This document shows, one piece after another, positions 17,455 to 26,209 of a stretch of DNA of 64,000 bases. The stretch covers positions 568,001 through 632,000 of the forward strand of contig NZ_CP029556.1 of the NCBI RefSeq assembly GCF_003293695.1, in the 5' to 3' direction. The notes under the pieces are model-generated. The model worked only from the letters and a program-made list of their open reading frames with translations, was not told the origin of the DNA and made no database searches. The translations under genes and the position numbers were made by a program. The stretch's first letter is position 1. Each line of letters starts with the position of its first letter. The stretch is from Lysobacter oculi. GTDB lineage: Bacteria > Pseudomonadota > Gammaproteobacteria > Xanthomonadales > Xanthomonadaceae.

Positions 17455-18051
17455 GTGAGCGTGTCCCTGCTCGAACAGCTGATCGAGGCGCTGCGCGTAT
17501 TGCCCGGTGTCGGGCAGAAGTCGGCACAGCGCATGGCCTACCACCTGCTTGAACGCGAGCGCGGCGGCGGCGAAAAGCTGGCCGCGGTGATGGCGGACGC
17601 GATGGCGAAGATCGGCCACTGCGTGCGCTGCCGCGATTTCAGCGAAACCGAGACCTGCCCGACCTGCGCCAACGCCTCGCGCGAGGCGGCGGAACTGTGC
17701 GTGGTGGAATCGCCGGCCGACCGCCTGGCCATCGAGCAGGCGACCGGCTATCGCGGGCTGTACTTCGTGCTGCAGGGGCGCCTGAGCCCGCTCGACGGCA
17801 TCGGCCCGGCCGAACTCGGGCTGGACCAGTTGTCGAAACGGCTGGGCGAAGGCGAGGTGCGCGAGCTCATCATCGCCACCAATCCCACCGTGGAAGGCGA
17901 GGCGACCGCGCACTATCTGGCGCAGCTGGCGCGGCAGGCTGGCGTGCGTCCGAGCCGGCTGGCGCACGGCGTACCGCTGGGCGGCGAACTGGAATACGTC
18001 GATCGCGGCACGCTCTCGCATGCGTTCGGCAGCCGCAGCGAGATGAGCTGA
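17455..18051 (+). CDS. recR: Recombination mediator RecR
   Basis: A 198-residue RecR. It has an N-terminal helix-hairpin-helix ([16 protein letters not shown]), a four-cysteine zinc module (Cys56, Cys59, Cys68, Cys71) and a Toprim domain with [10 protein letters not shown] and the later [14 protein letters not shown]. With RecF and RecO it loads RecA on gapped single-stranded DNA; recO is present at 45.4 kb. It starts at GTG, with a second GTG two codons later. It is the third gene of the dnaX operon. Confidence 0.96.
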   Translation: MSVSLLEQLIEALRVLPGVGQKSAQRMAYHLLERERGGGEKLAAVMADAMAKIGHCVRCRDFSETETCPTCANASREAAELCVVESPADRLAIEQATGYRGLYFVLQGRLSPLDGIGPAELGLDQLSKRLGEGEVRELIIATNPTVEGEATAHYLAQLARQAGVRPSRLAHGVPLGGELEYVDRGTLSHAFGSRSEMS

Positions 18052-18093
18052 CGCGCGGTTACCATCGCGGAATCCCCGCATGAGGTGCCGATG

Positions 18094-18441
18094 ATGAGCA
18101 CGATCTTCCACAAGATCCGCGACCGCGAAATCCCCGCCGAACTGGTTTACGAGGACGAACATCTGTTCGCCTTCCGTGACATCGCGCCGCAGGCGCCGGT
18201 GCACGTGTTGTTCGTGCCGAAGCAGGATTTCGCCACGCTCAACGACGTGCCCGATTCGCAGCCCGAGATCATCGGCCGGCTGGCGCTGGCGGCGGCGAAT
18301 TACGCCAAGGCACAGGGTTTCGACCAGGACGGCTACCGCATCGTCATGAACTGCAATGGCGACGGCGGGCAGACCGTCTTCCAGATCCACCTGCATCTGC
18401 TGGCGGGCGCGCCGCTCGGACGCTTCGGCACGCCGGGCTGA
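18094..18441 (+). CDS. HIT-family nucleotide hydrolase (Hint-like) with a changed first histidine
   Basis: A 115-residue histidine-triad protein with the Hint layout: IFHKIRDREIPAELVYED at the start, DIAPQAPVHVLFVPK (His37 equivalent to the distal histidine) and the C-terminal triad region. The usual His-x-His-x-His reads Gln97-Ile-His99-Leu-His101 here. The nucleophile position (middle His) is kept, but the first His is Gln. Hint enzymes hydrolyse AMP-lysine and aminoacyl-AMP phosphoramidates. The ATG at 18094 has GAGG eight bases upstream; ATG 18091 is an alternative. It is convergent with tgpA. Confidence 0.88.
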   Translation: MSTIFHKIRDREIPAELVYEDEHLFAFRDIAPQAPVHVLFVPKQDFATLNDVPDSQPEIIGRLALAAANYAKAQGFDQDGYRIVMNCNGDGGQTVFQIHLHLLAGAPLGRFGTPG

Positions 18442-18456
18442 GTGCGGTCGATTGAA

Positions 18457-20373
18457 TCAGCGCTTCGGGCGGAAGGCGTCGAGGTCGCGGATCAGGGTCG
18501 ATGTGGCTTCGGCGCGTGCATAGCGGCGCTGGCTGAAACGCGTCGCCAATGCGTTGATCGCATCGGCATCCTGCGGTCGTGCGCGGGCGATGCGCGTGGC
18601 CCAGTCCAGCGCGGGTTCGCTGGCTTCGCGGGCGAGGCCGAGGCGCTGGTATCGCGATGACAGGCGGTGCCAGGCGCGCAGCAGCGGGTCGCGGTCGCGG
18701 GTGCCACGGCGCAGCCACCACAGCATCCAGCCCAAGGTGAGCAGCGCGGCGACGGCGAACAGGCCAGCCAGCGCTTCAGGCGAGAGCTTGCGCACGCCCA
18801 GCCAGCGGAACATGCGCGACTGGCGGTCGGCGTTGAAGCCGAGCACGAAATCGTTCCAGCCGCGACGCAGGAAATCGGCGGCGTTCCACACCGGCGTCAG
18901 GCCATCGAAACTGCCGATGCGGCCGGGGACGCGATCGGCGGCGGTGTCGTAGATGCGCTCGGGCGCGACGGCGCCGGTCGGGTCCACGCGCACCCAGCCA
19001 CGCCCGGCCAGCCAGACCTCCGCCCAGGCATGCGCGTCGGAATTGCGCACGATCCAGTAATCGCCGACCGGGTTGCGGTAGCCGCCCGCATAGCCGGTGA
19101 CTACGCGCGCGGGCACGCCGGCGGCACGCATCAGGAACACGAAGGCCGAGCTGAAATGCTCGCAGTAGCCGGTCTTGGTCTGGAACAGGAATTCGTCGAC
19201 GGTGTCGCGGCCCAGCGCGGGCGCGGCGAGCGAGTAGGCCAGTTCGTCGTTCACCATCGTCATCGCCTTGCCGACGATGGCGACGGCATTGCCGCCGGTT
19301 TCGCTGCGCCATTGCAGCGCGAGGTGTTGCGCACGCGGGTTGAAGGCGCGCGGGAAAGCCAGCGCACGGCGGCGGTCCGCGTCGTCGAGCACCGCATCGA
19401 AGGTGCGGGCCGGCGCGGAATGCAGCTGCCAGCGCGTCACCGCCTGCAGGCGTTCGGTGGCCAGCAGGTTGCCATCGGGGCTGGGCGTGCTGCCGGTGGG
19501 CGCGGCCATCGGCACATCGAGCGCGGTCAGGAAGCGGCGTTCGCTCGGTTCCACTTCCAGCTGGTAATGCCAGCCCGGGCCGGCGGTTTCGATGCGGGCC
19601 GGGCGCGCGGCCGGCGCCGGTTTTGACATCGTCCATTCGCGGCCATCGAAATCCCACAGCACCGGGCCGCGCCAGTACAGCTGCTCACGCGCGGGCACCG
19701 GGCCATCGAAACGGACCCGCAAGGCCGGGCTGTCATCGACCATCAAATCCAGCCAGTCGCCGGGGGCCATCGAATCCGACAGGCCGATCTTGGCGCTGGC
19801 GCGATCGGGCACGCCCCAGAGCGGGCTGGCCATGCGCGGAAACAGCCAGAACGCGGCCAGCGTCAGTGGCAGGCCGAGCGCGACGAGCTTGCCGATGCCG
19901 AGCAGTCCGCGCCCGAACGCCGGGGTGTCGATGCCGCTTTCCACATCCGCAAGCCGCTGCAGCGCCAGCAGCCCCGCCACCACCGCGGCAAGGCCGAGCA
20001 GCAGCGATACCGGCCCCTGATCCAGCAGGAAGGCGGCGAAGGGCGCGAACAGCGAAAAGCCGACCAGGCTGCGGGCATCGCGCAGGCTGCGGGTTTCCGC
20101 CGGCTTGATTGCCAGCATCGCCGCCAGCAACGCGCAGCCGGTATCGCGGCCGAGCTGGAAATCGAAAGCGCTGAACACCGCGAAGACCGCGGCGATGGCG
20201 GTGCCCAGCTTCAACACGCCGGGCAGGGTGCGCTTCCAGTTGGCCGCGACCATCAACACGGCGGTGGCGATGACGGCCAGCGCGACCTGTCCCGGCAGCT
20301 GCAACAGCAGCGGCGCCAGCGCGATGGCCAGCGTCAGCAGCAACAGGCGGCGGGTGGCGAGGTCGAAGCTCAT
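18457..20373 (-). CDS. tgpA: TgpA-like transglutaminase with DUF3488 membrane domain
   Basis: A 638-residue protein. The N-terminal third holds several membrane helices (DUF3488/TgpA_N), a periplasmic transglutaminase-like core follows, and one further helix sits near residues 540-560 before a short cytoplasmic tail. The catalytic triad is visible as Cys404 (KTGYCEHFSSA), His448 (DAHAWAEVW) and Asp464 (VRVDPTGA). TgpA of Pseudomonas is an essential membrane transglutaminase of unclear substrate. The gene is the last of the MoxR-DUF58-TgpA set, one base after DUF58. Confidence 0.9.
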   Translation of the reverse strand: MSFDLATRRLLLLTLAIALAPLLLQLPGQVALAVIATAVLMVAANWKRTLPGVLKLGTAIAAVFAVFSAFDFQLGRDTGCALLAAMLAIKPAETRSLRDARSLVGFSLFAPFAAFLLDQGPVSLLLGLAAVVAGLLALQRLADVESGIDTPAFGRGLLGIGKLVALGLPLTLAAFWLFPRMASPLWGVPDRASAKIGLSDSMAPGDWLDLMVDDSPALRVRFDGPVPAREQLYWRGPVLWDFDGREWTMSKPAPAARPARIETAGPGWHYQLEVEPSERRFLTALDVPMAAPTGSTPSPDGNLLATERLQAVTRWQLHSAPARTFDAVLDDADRRRALAFPRAFNPRAQHLALQWRSETGGNAVAIVGKAMTMVNDELAYSLAAPALGRDTVDEFLFQTKTGYCEHFSSAFVFLMRAAGVPARVVTGYAGGYRNPVGDYWIVRNSDAHAWAEVWLAGRGWVRVDPTGAVAPERIYDTAADRVPGRIGSFDGLTPVWNAADFLRRGWNDFVLGFNADRQSRMFRWLGVRKLSPEALAGLFAVAALLTLGWMLWWLRRGTRDRDPLLRAWHRLSSRYQRLGLAREASEPALDWATRIARARPQDADAINALATRFSQRRYARAEATSTLIRDLDAFRPKR

Positions 20374-20374
20374 G

Positions 20375-21340
20375 TCAGAAGCCGTGCGCCTCCGGCATCA
20401 GCGCCAGCGCACGCAGGCATTCGTGGCGATGCGCACTGCCGCTGCCGGGCCCGATGGCCGCCTGCCCGGGCAGGGTCATGCGCCAGCGCCGGCCTTCGCG
20501 TTCGGCCAGCTCCACCCAGTGCGCGAGCCGGCGGATGCGGGCTTCGTGCGGCAGGCCAAGCGCGAACCAGTCCAGCTCCACGTCATCGCCATGGGGCTGT
20601 TCCCAGGTGCGCGCCATCAACTGGTCGCGGCGTGCGCTGGCCTTCCACGCGATGCTGCGCAGCGGATCGCCGACCTGGTAATTGCGCAGCAGATGCAGGT
20701 CGTCGCCGGCGAAATGCGGGCGGCGCTGGTCGCCGGCATCGGCGGCGTCGGGCAGGGCGGGGCCGTCGCTTTCGGTGGCCGGATAGACCAGCCACGGTTC
20801 GTCCGGTCGCAGGATGGCCCAGGCGCGCGCCAGTCCGAGCGGGCGCGTGGTGGACAGGACGATGCGCTCGGCTTCCAGCCAGCCGCGTTGCGCGGTGGGA
20901 AGCGCCAGTTCGGCGATGCCGCCCGTGCCGGGTGCCAGCGATAGCGTGCCTTCGGTGTCGTCGATGCGCACGCGGATGCCGTCGCGCGCGCGGGTGTCGC
21001 TGGCGGAGAAGGCGAGCCGAAGCGGCATCGGCTGGCCCGCATGCACCGGCTGCGCGGCGATGGCATCGGCATTGAGGCCGGACAGCTGCAGGTGCGCGGC
21101 GACCAGACTGGCGAGGCCGGCGCCGGCCAGCAGCAGCCCGAGCAACAACGCCGGGTTGTTGTTGTAGTTCAGTGCGCCGATGCCCATCGTCGCCACCAGC
21201 AGCAGGTAGAACATGCCGAAGCGCGTCGGCAGCACGTACACGCGACTGCGATCGATGTGGATCGGCAGCGTTTCGCGCGTGCGTGGCCGCGTCCAGCGCG
21301 ACAGGGCATCGGCCAGCCGGTGGCGCCGGGTTTCGCTCAA
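20375..21340 (-). CDS. DUF58 domain protein
   Basis: A 321-residue protein with two N-terminal membrane helices (about 35-90, FGMFYLLLVATMGIGALNYNNN and the next hydrophobic run). A DUF58 segment follows, holding the conserved DLHLLRNYQVGDPLRSIAWKASAR. DUF58 proteins accompany MoxR AAA+ ATPases and are thought to be their client or scaffold. The start is the TTG at 21340, whose last bases form the moxR stop (TTGA), so the two are translationally coupled. An internal start cannot be excluded, but the N-terminal Arg-rich segment looks normal for the family. Confidence 0.87.
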   Translation of the reverse strand: MSETRRHRLADALSRWTRPRTRETLPIHIDRSRVYVLPTRFGMFYLLLVATMGIGALNYNNNPALLLGLLLAGAGLASLVAAHLQLSGLNADAIAAQPVHAGQPMPLRLAFSASDTRARDGIRVRIDDTEGTLSLAPGTGGIAELALPTAQRGWLEAERIVLSTTRPLGLARAWAILRPDEPWLVYPATESDGPALPDAADAGDQRRPHFAGDDLHLLRNYQVGDPLRSIAWKASARRDQLMARTWEQPHGDDVELDWFALGLPHEARIRRLAHWVELAEREGRRWRMTLPGQAAIGPGSGSAHRHECLRALALMPEAHGF

Positions 21341-22266
21341 TCGACCGGCACCGCCAGCAGGACCGACTTGGCGAGTTGCGCGCCGTCGCCGGCATCGCCA
21401 TCCCCCACCAACCGGTGCGCCGCGAGCGGCAGGAACAGCGCCTGCACGTCTTCCGGCAATGCATGGCCACGCCCGAGTAGCAGCGCATGCGCCCGCGCCG
21501 CACGCAGCAACGCAAGGCCGGCACGCGGCGACAGCCCGATGCGCACGCCCGGATGCTGGCGGCTGCGGGCCAGCAGCGCCTGCACGTAGCCGATCAGGGC
21601 CTCGCTGGCATGCACATTCGACACCGCCTGCTGCAGCGACAGCACTTCGGCTTCGTCCAGCAGCGGCTTGGCCTGCGCGATCAATGCGCGGCGGTCTTCG
21701 CCGGTCAGCAGCGCGCGTTCCGCATCGGCCGAGGGATAGCCCATCGACAACCTCAGCAGGAAGCGGTCGAGCTGTGAATCCGGCAGCGGATAGGTGCCCG
21801 ACAGATCCACCGGGTTCTGGGTGGCGATGACGAAGAACGGCGCCGGCAACGGCCGCGTGGTGCCATCGATGGTGACCTGGTGCTCGGCCATCGCTTCGAG
21901 CAGGGCGCTCTGGGTGCGCGGCGGCGCGCGGTTGATCTCGTCGGCCAGCAGGATGTTGGTGAAGACCGGCCCCGGATGGAACTCGAAACCGCGGTTGCCG
22001 GTGTCGTAGATCGACACGCCCACCACGTCGGCCGGCAGCAGGTCGGAGGTGAACTGCACGCGCTGGAAACCGAGCCCCAGCGTGGCCGCCAGCGCATGCG
22101 CCAGCGTGGTCTTGCCGAGCCCGGGCAGGTCCTCGATCAGCAGATGCCCGCCGGCCAGCAGCGCGACGAACGCCAGCCGCACCTCCAGCGGTTTGCCCAG
22201 CACCAGCGTGTTGACCTGCGCCTGTGCCGCACGCAGTCGTTCGTTCAGTCTGTCATCGGGGCTCAT
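21337..22266 (-). CDS. MoxR-family AAA+ ATPase
   Basis: A 309-residue MoxR ATPase. Walker A is in EDLPGLGKTTLA (49-54), Walker B in NILLADEINRAPPRTQSALLEAM, and sensor 1 in FFVIATQNPVDLSGTYPLPDSQLDRF. The C-terminal lid contains LSPRAGLALLRAARAHALL. MoxR proteins act as chaperones for maturation of complexes with VWA or DUF58 partners. The ATG at 22266 was preferred to TTG 22272. It is divergent from the glycosyltransferase gene, with 45 bases between starts, and leads the moxR-DUF58-tgpA operon. Confidence 0.93.
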   Translation of the reverse strand: MSPDDRLNERLRAAQAQVNTLVLGKPLEVRLAFVALLAGGHLLIEDLPGLGKTTLAHALAATLGLGFQRVQFTSDLLPADVVGVSIYDTGNRGFEFHPGPVFTNILLADEINRAPPRTQSALLEAMAEHQVTIDGTTRPLPAPFFVIATQNPVDLSGTYPLPDSQLDRFLLRLSMGYPSADAERALLTGEDRRALIAQAKPLLDEAEVLSLQQAVSNVHASEALIGYVQALLARSRQHPGVRIGLSPRAGLALLRAARAHALLLGRGHALPEDVQALFLPLAAHRLVGDGDAGDGAQLAKSVLLAVPVD

Positions 22267-22311
22267 ATCCAACTCGGGTACCCTTCGCGTTCACGATTTT
22301 CCATCGATGGC

Positions 22312-24186
22312 ATGAGTCTACCGATCCGCGACGACAACCCCACGCGCTGGCGCACGCGATTCCTCATCGCATGGTGCGTGCTGTTGCTGGCCAAGCTGCT
22401 GGTCGCGTGGCGCCTGCCGCTGTTCGTCGATGAAGCTTTCTATTGGCAGGAAGGCCAGCATCTCGCGCTGGCGTACTCCGATCTCCCCGGCCTGACCGCG
22501 TGGCTGACCCGGCTCGGCGTGACCCTCGGCGGCCACCACGTGCTGGCGCTGCGGATGCCCTTCCTGCTGATGGCGGCCGTGCTGCCGTGGCTGGTGGCGA
22601 AGGTGGCGGCGCGCTGGTTCGGTGACAGCGCCGGCTGGCAGGCCGGTCTGCTCACGTTGCTGATGCCGCTGTCCGGCACGCTCGGCCTGCTGGCGCTGCC
22701 CGATGTGCCGATGGCGCTGGCCACCGCGCTCTGTCTGGATGCCGGTGCCCGCCTGCTAGACAAGGTGAACGCCGGCCGCGCGCTGGAACTCGCGCTGGGC
22801 CTGTCGATCGGTGCGCTCAGCCACTACCGCTTCCTCGGCGTGATCGTGGTCGGCTTCATCGCGCTGATGCTGCTGTCGCGTGGACGCCAGCTGCTGCGCG
22901 ACCCACGCGTGCTGATCGCCGTCACCATCGGTGCGCTCGCCTGGCTGCCGCTCTTGGCGTGGAATTTCGACAACGCCGATGCCGGCCTGCGCTTCCAGCT
23001 GCTCGACCGCCACCCGTGGCGTTTCCATGCCGATGGCGGCAACTTCATCCTCATCCAGGCCCTGCTGGTCACGCCGCTGCTGTTCATCGCGCTGATCCAG
23101 ACCTTCCTGCTCACCCTGCGCGAGCACAGCCCGGAAGGCGCGCAATGGCGCTATTTCGGGCTGCTGGGCGGGGTCTCGACGCTGGGTTTCTTCGTGCTTG
23201 GTTTCTTCGCCGACAACGAGCGGGTGAGCTTCCACTGGACGCTGCCGGGCTACCTGGCGCTGCTCGCCGCCGTGCCGGTGGTGTTGGCGACGTGGCGGCC
23301 GGGCTGGCGCAAGGCGATGTGGAGTCTGCTCGGCATCGGGCTGGTCGCGGTGCTCGGCTGGTACGCGATGGTGTCGATCCCTTCGCTGCGCCAGCGCCTC
23401 GCCGCCGAGAAGTCGTACCCGGCCAATTTCTCCGGCTGGGATGAGGTGGCCGAAGGCGTGCGTGCCGAACTCGCGACGATGCCCGAAGGCACGGTGCTGC
23501 TGGCCGACAACTTCAAGCTGGGCGCCGAGCTCGGCTTCAAGCTGGAGGATGCCGGCATCCGCGTCCTCGACCATCCGCTCAACCACAAGCACGGCCGCGC
23601 GCCGCAATTGCGCCTGTGGGGCCTGGAAGGCGAACGCGCCATGCCCGCGCCCGGCCAGCCGGTGCTGCTCGCCATCGGCACCAACGAAGTGCGCTTCCGC
23701 GACCTGCTGGCGCAATACCACGCCATCTGCGCCAAGGTCGGGCCGATCATTCCGGCGCGCATCATCAATGTCGACCATGGCGCCCAGCGTTTCGTGCTGG
23801 CGCGCTACCCGCAGGGCGTCCAGCCGGGCACGCCCGGCGCGTGCAAGGCGCCTTCGCTGGCCTATGTCGATGCGCCCCTGGTCGGTGCCAAGAGTCCGCG
23901 CCGTTTCACCGTGCGCGGCTGGGCCTTCCGCGACGGCGTCGGGCTCGCCTCGATCGACGTGCTGCTGGATGGCCAGCCGGTCGCCCGGGCGCGCTACGGC
24001 CTGCCGCAGCCGCAGGTCGCGCAGTACTGGAGGATCAGCAACGACCCCCACCATCCCAATGTGGGTTTCGAGGCCGAAGTGGACGCCTCCGCGCTGGCGC
24101 CGGGCCTGCACTGGCTGGGGCTGCGGCTGACCGGCCGCGATGGCGCCGTCATGGACTGGTCCGAACAGCCGGTCCGGCTGGAATAA
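22312..24186 (+). CDS. Glycosyltransferase family 39/ArnT-type integral membrane glycosyltransferase
   Basis: A 624-residue polytopic protein with about ten membrane helices in its first 400 residues. The first periplasmic loop has the catalytic acidic motif FVDEAFYW (Asp40-Glu41) and YSDLPGLTAWLTRLG, typical of PMT/ArnT enzymes that use polyprenyl-linked sugars. From about residue 530 a separate beta-rich domain follows, with GWAFRDG, IDVLLDGQPVARARYG and a final HWLGLRLTGRDG stretch resembling Ig-like sugar-binding modules. Acceptor and donor are unknown; lipid A, glycan or protein modification are all possible. I placed the start at MSLPIRDDN; an in-frame run upstream overlaps moxR and is not real. 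Confidence 0.85.
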   Translation: MSLPIRDDNPTRWRTRFLIAWCVLLLAKLLVAWRLPLFVDEAFYWQEGQHLALAYSDLPGLTAWLTRLGVTLGGHHVLALRMPFLLMAAVLPWLVAKVAARWFGDSAGWQAGLLTLLMPLSGTLGLLALPDVPMALATALCLDAGARLLDKVNAGRALELALGLSIGALSHYRFLGVIVVGFIALMLLSRGRQLLRDPRVLIAVTIGALAWLPLLAWNFDNADAGLRFQLLDRHPWRFHADGGNFILIQALLVTPLLFIALIQTFLLTLREHSPEGAQWRYFGLLGGVSTLGFFVLGFFADNERVSFHWTLPGYLALLAAVPVVLATWRPGWRKAMWSLLGIGLVAVLGWYAMVSIPSLRQRLAAEKSYPANFSGWDEVAEGVRAELATMPEGTVLLADNFKLGAELGFKLEDAGIRVLDHPLNHKHGRAPQLRLWGLEGERAMPAPGQPVLLAIGTNEVRFRDLLAQYHAICAKVGPIIPARIINVDHGAQRFVLARYPQGVQPGTPGACKAPSLAYVDAPLVGAKSPRRFTVRGWAFRDGVGLASIDVLLDGQPVARARYGLPQPQVAQYWRISNDPHHPNVGFEAEVDASALAPGLHWLGLRLTGRDGAVMDWSEQPVRLE

Positions 24187-24199
24187 GCCCCGGCGCGGT

Positions 24200-24228
24200 T
24201 TGACAGGGCGGGGGGCGATCTCTACCAT
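24200..24228 (+). promoter_or_regulatory. Sigma-70 promoter of the yceD-rpmF unit
   Basis: A perfect -35 TTGACA (24200-24205), a 17-base spacer and TACCAT (24223-24228). The expected start point lies about 4 bases before the yceD ATG at 24239, so the transcript is leaderless or nearly so. No Shine-Dalgarno sequence is present. Confidence 0.75.
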
Positions 24229-24238
24229 TCTCCGGCTT

Positions 24239-24754
24239 ATGTCTGCCGATTCGTTACCTGCTGTCGACGCATGGCGCATGGTTTCGGCCCGGCGGGTGCT
24301 GGAAGGCGAGCTTCCGCTGGCCAGCCTGTCGCGTCTGCGCGACCTGCTGGCGGATGCTGAAGGCGTCGTGCGGTACCGCGTCGAGTTCGGGCGCGATGTG
24401 CTGCAGGTGCCATTCGCCAAGGTCTGGATCGAAGCCGGCTTGCCGTTGACGTGCCAGCGCAGCCTGCAGGCGTTCGTGCAGCCGGTGGTGGTCGAGCAGT
24501 CGCTCGGCCTGATCCGCGACGAATCGGACGAAGCGGCCCTGCCGCCGGGCTATGAGCCGCTGCTGGTCCCCGAGGATGGCCGCATCGTCCCCGTCGAACT
24601 GGTCGAGGACGAGCTGATCCTGGCGGTGCCGGTGGTGCCGGTTTCACCCGAAGCACCGGTGGTCGATCGCGACTGGCCGGTGCCGGAGGAAGAGGCCGAT
24701 GCCGCCAACCCGTTCGCCGCGCTGAAGACGCTCAAAACCGGCAAAGACAACTGA
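24239..24754 (+). CDS. yceD: YceD family protein (DUF177)
   Basis: A 171-residue acidic protein of the YceD/DUF177 family, linked in several bacteria to 23S rRNA accumulation. It shows the family landmarks LPLTCQRSL (one of the two usual Cys motifs, with only this Cys kept) and VELVEDELILAVPVVP. The C-terminal NPFAALKTLK stretch is the best-conserved family signature. It is the first gene of the rpmF-fab run, 37 bases before rpmF, as in most proteobacteria. A strong promoter lies immediately upstream and predicts almost no 5' leader. Confidence 0.9.
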   Translation: MSADSLPAVDAWRMVSARRVLEGELPLASLSRLRDLLADAEGVVRYRVEFGRDVLQVPFAKVWIEAGLPLTCQRSLQAFVQPVVVEQSLGLIRDESDEAALPPGYEPLLVPEDGRIVPVELVEDELILAVPVVPVSPEAPVVDRDWPVPEEEADAANPFAALKTLKTGKDN

Positions 24755-24791
24755 TTTCACGCAACATCACGGTTTCATTGGAGTTTGAACC

Positions 24792-24986
24792 ATGGCAGTC
24801 CAGAAGTCCCGCGTTTCCCCGTCCAAGCGTGGCATGCGCCGCGCGCATGATTCCCTGACGGCGAAGCAGCTGTCGACCGACCCCACCAGCGGCGAGACCC
24901 ACATCCGCCACCACGTGACCGCCGACGGCTACTACCGCGGCAAGAAGGTCATCGAGACCAAGTCCAAGGTCGTCGACGAAGATTGA
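24792..24986 (+). CDS. rpmF: 50S ribosomal protein L32
   Basis: A 64-residue L32 ([20 protein letters not shown]) with the conserved His-rich [20 protein letters not shown] segment and a short Lys/Asp tail. There are no zinc-binding cysteines, so it is the C-minus form. It is part of the large ribosomal subunit near the peptidyl transferase region. TTGGAG lies upstream of the ATG. A hairpin terminator follows, separating it from fabH. No plsX gene lies between rpmF and fabH, unlike E. coli. Confidence 0.97.
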   Translation: MAVQKSRVSPSKRGMRRAHDSLTAKQLSTDPTSGETHIRHHVTADGYYRGKKVIETKSKVVDED

Positions 24987-25019
24987 TCCCCGCGCCTTCC
25001 GCGCAGGAATCCAGCACAT

Positions 25020-25051
25020 GACGATGCCGGTGCAAGCCGGTATCGTCTTTT
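25020..25051 (+). terminator. Terminator or attenuator between rpmF and fabH
   Basis: GACGATGCCGG (25020-25030) pairs with CCGGTATCGTC (25037-25047), with one G-T pair and a six-base loop, and is followed by TTTT. It would partly uncouple the ribosomal protein gene from the fatty-acid genes. Confidence 0.75.
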
Positions 25052-25123
25052 CGTGCGTGCGAGAAACAGCATCTCCCCGCTGATTGAACGCCGCACCATC
25101 CGCGTAGCTTCCGGAGTCGCCCC

Positions 25124-26110
25124 ATGACCGCCACACCGCGCATCCATTCCCGCATCGCCGGCACCGGCAGCGCCTTGCCGACGCGCGTCGTCACCAACGA
25201 CGAACTGGCGAAGACGGTCGATACCAGCGACGAATGGATCGCCGCGCGCACCGGCATCCGCCAGCGCTACGTGGCCGGCGAGGGCGAGACCACGGTTTCG
25301 CTGGCGCGTGATGCCGCGTTGAAGGCGATGGAAGCCGCGGGCGTCACCGCCGCCGACATCGACATGATCGTGCTCGGCACCACCACGCCCAACCTGATCT
25401 TCCCGTCGTCGGCGTGCCTGCTGCAGGCGGAACTCGGGATTAGCGGCTGCCCGGCGTTCGACGTCAACGCGGCCTGCTCCGGCTTCATCTACGCGATGAG
25501 CGTGGCCGACAAGTTCATCCGTTCGGGCGATGCGAAGACGGCGCTGGTCGTCGGCTCGGAAACGCTGACCCGCATGATCGACTGGAACGACCGTGGCACC
25601 TGCGTGCTGTTCGGTGACGGTGCCGGCGCGGTCGTGCTCAAGGCCGATGCCGACACCGGCATCCTCAGCACCCACCTGCATGCCGATGGCAGCAAGAAGG
25701 AGCTGCTGTGGAACCCGGTGGGCGTGTCCGAGGGCTTCAAGCCCGGCGAGGAAAATGCCGGCGTGCGCGTGCTGATGACCGGCAACGACGTATTCAAGCA
25801 TGCGGTCAAGGCGCTCGACGCGGTGGTCGAGGAAACCCTCGAAGCCAACGGACTCGACCGCCACGACATCGACTGGCTGATCCCGCACCAGGCCAATCTG
25901 CGCATCATCGAGGCCACCGCCAAGCGCCTCGACATGCCGATGGAACGCGTCATCGTGACCATCGACCAGCACGGCAACACCTCGTCCGGTTCAGTGCCGC
26001 TGGCGCTCGATCATGCGGTGCGTTCCGGCAAGGTGGCGCGCGGCCAGCTGCTGCTGCTGGAAGCCTTCGGTGGCGGTTTCACCTGGGGCTCGGTGCTGCT
26101 GCGCTACTGA
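25124..26110 (+). CDS. fabH: 3-oxoacyl-[acyl-carrier-protein] synthase III (FabH)
   Basis: A 328-residue thiolase-fold condensing enzyme. The KAS III triad is Cys118 (NAACSGF), His255 (LIPHQAN) and Asn285 (HGNTSSGS). It starts fatty-acid synthesis by joining an acyl-CoA primer to malonyl-ACP. The N-terminus ([16 protein letters not shown]) and the TSDEWIAARTGIRQR loop are typical. The ATG has CCGGAG upstream. fabD follows after a 99-base gap, so an additional promoter there is possible. Confidence 0.97.
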   Translation: MTATPRIHSRIAGTGSALPTRVVTNDELAKTVDTSDEWIAARTGIRQRYVAGEGETTVSLARDAALKAMEAAGVTAADIDMIVLGTTTPNLIFPSSACLLQAELGISGCPAFDVNAACSGFIYAMSVADKFIRSGDAKTALVVGSETLTRMIDWNDRGTCVLFGDGAGAVVLKADADTGILSTHLHADGSKKELLWNPVGVSEGFKPGEENAGVRVLMTGNDVFKHAVKALDAVVEETLEANGLDRHDIDWLIPHQANLRIIEATAKRLDMPMERVIVTIDQHGNTSSGSVPLALDHAVRSGKVARGQLLLLEAFGGGFTWGSVLLRY

Positions 26111-26209
26111 CCGGACACGCGCGCGGTCGCCGCCGCGCCATCCACGTGCGTACAGACGGTGCGCACGGCCAGTCGTTAAACTCGGGCGTTTCCGCATGGG
26201 AACCGTCGC

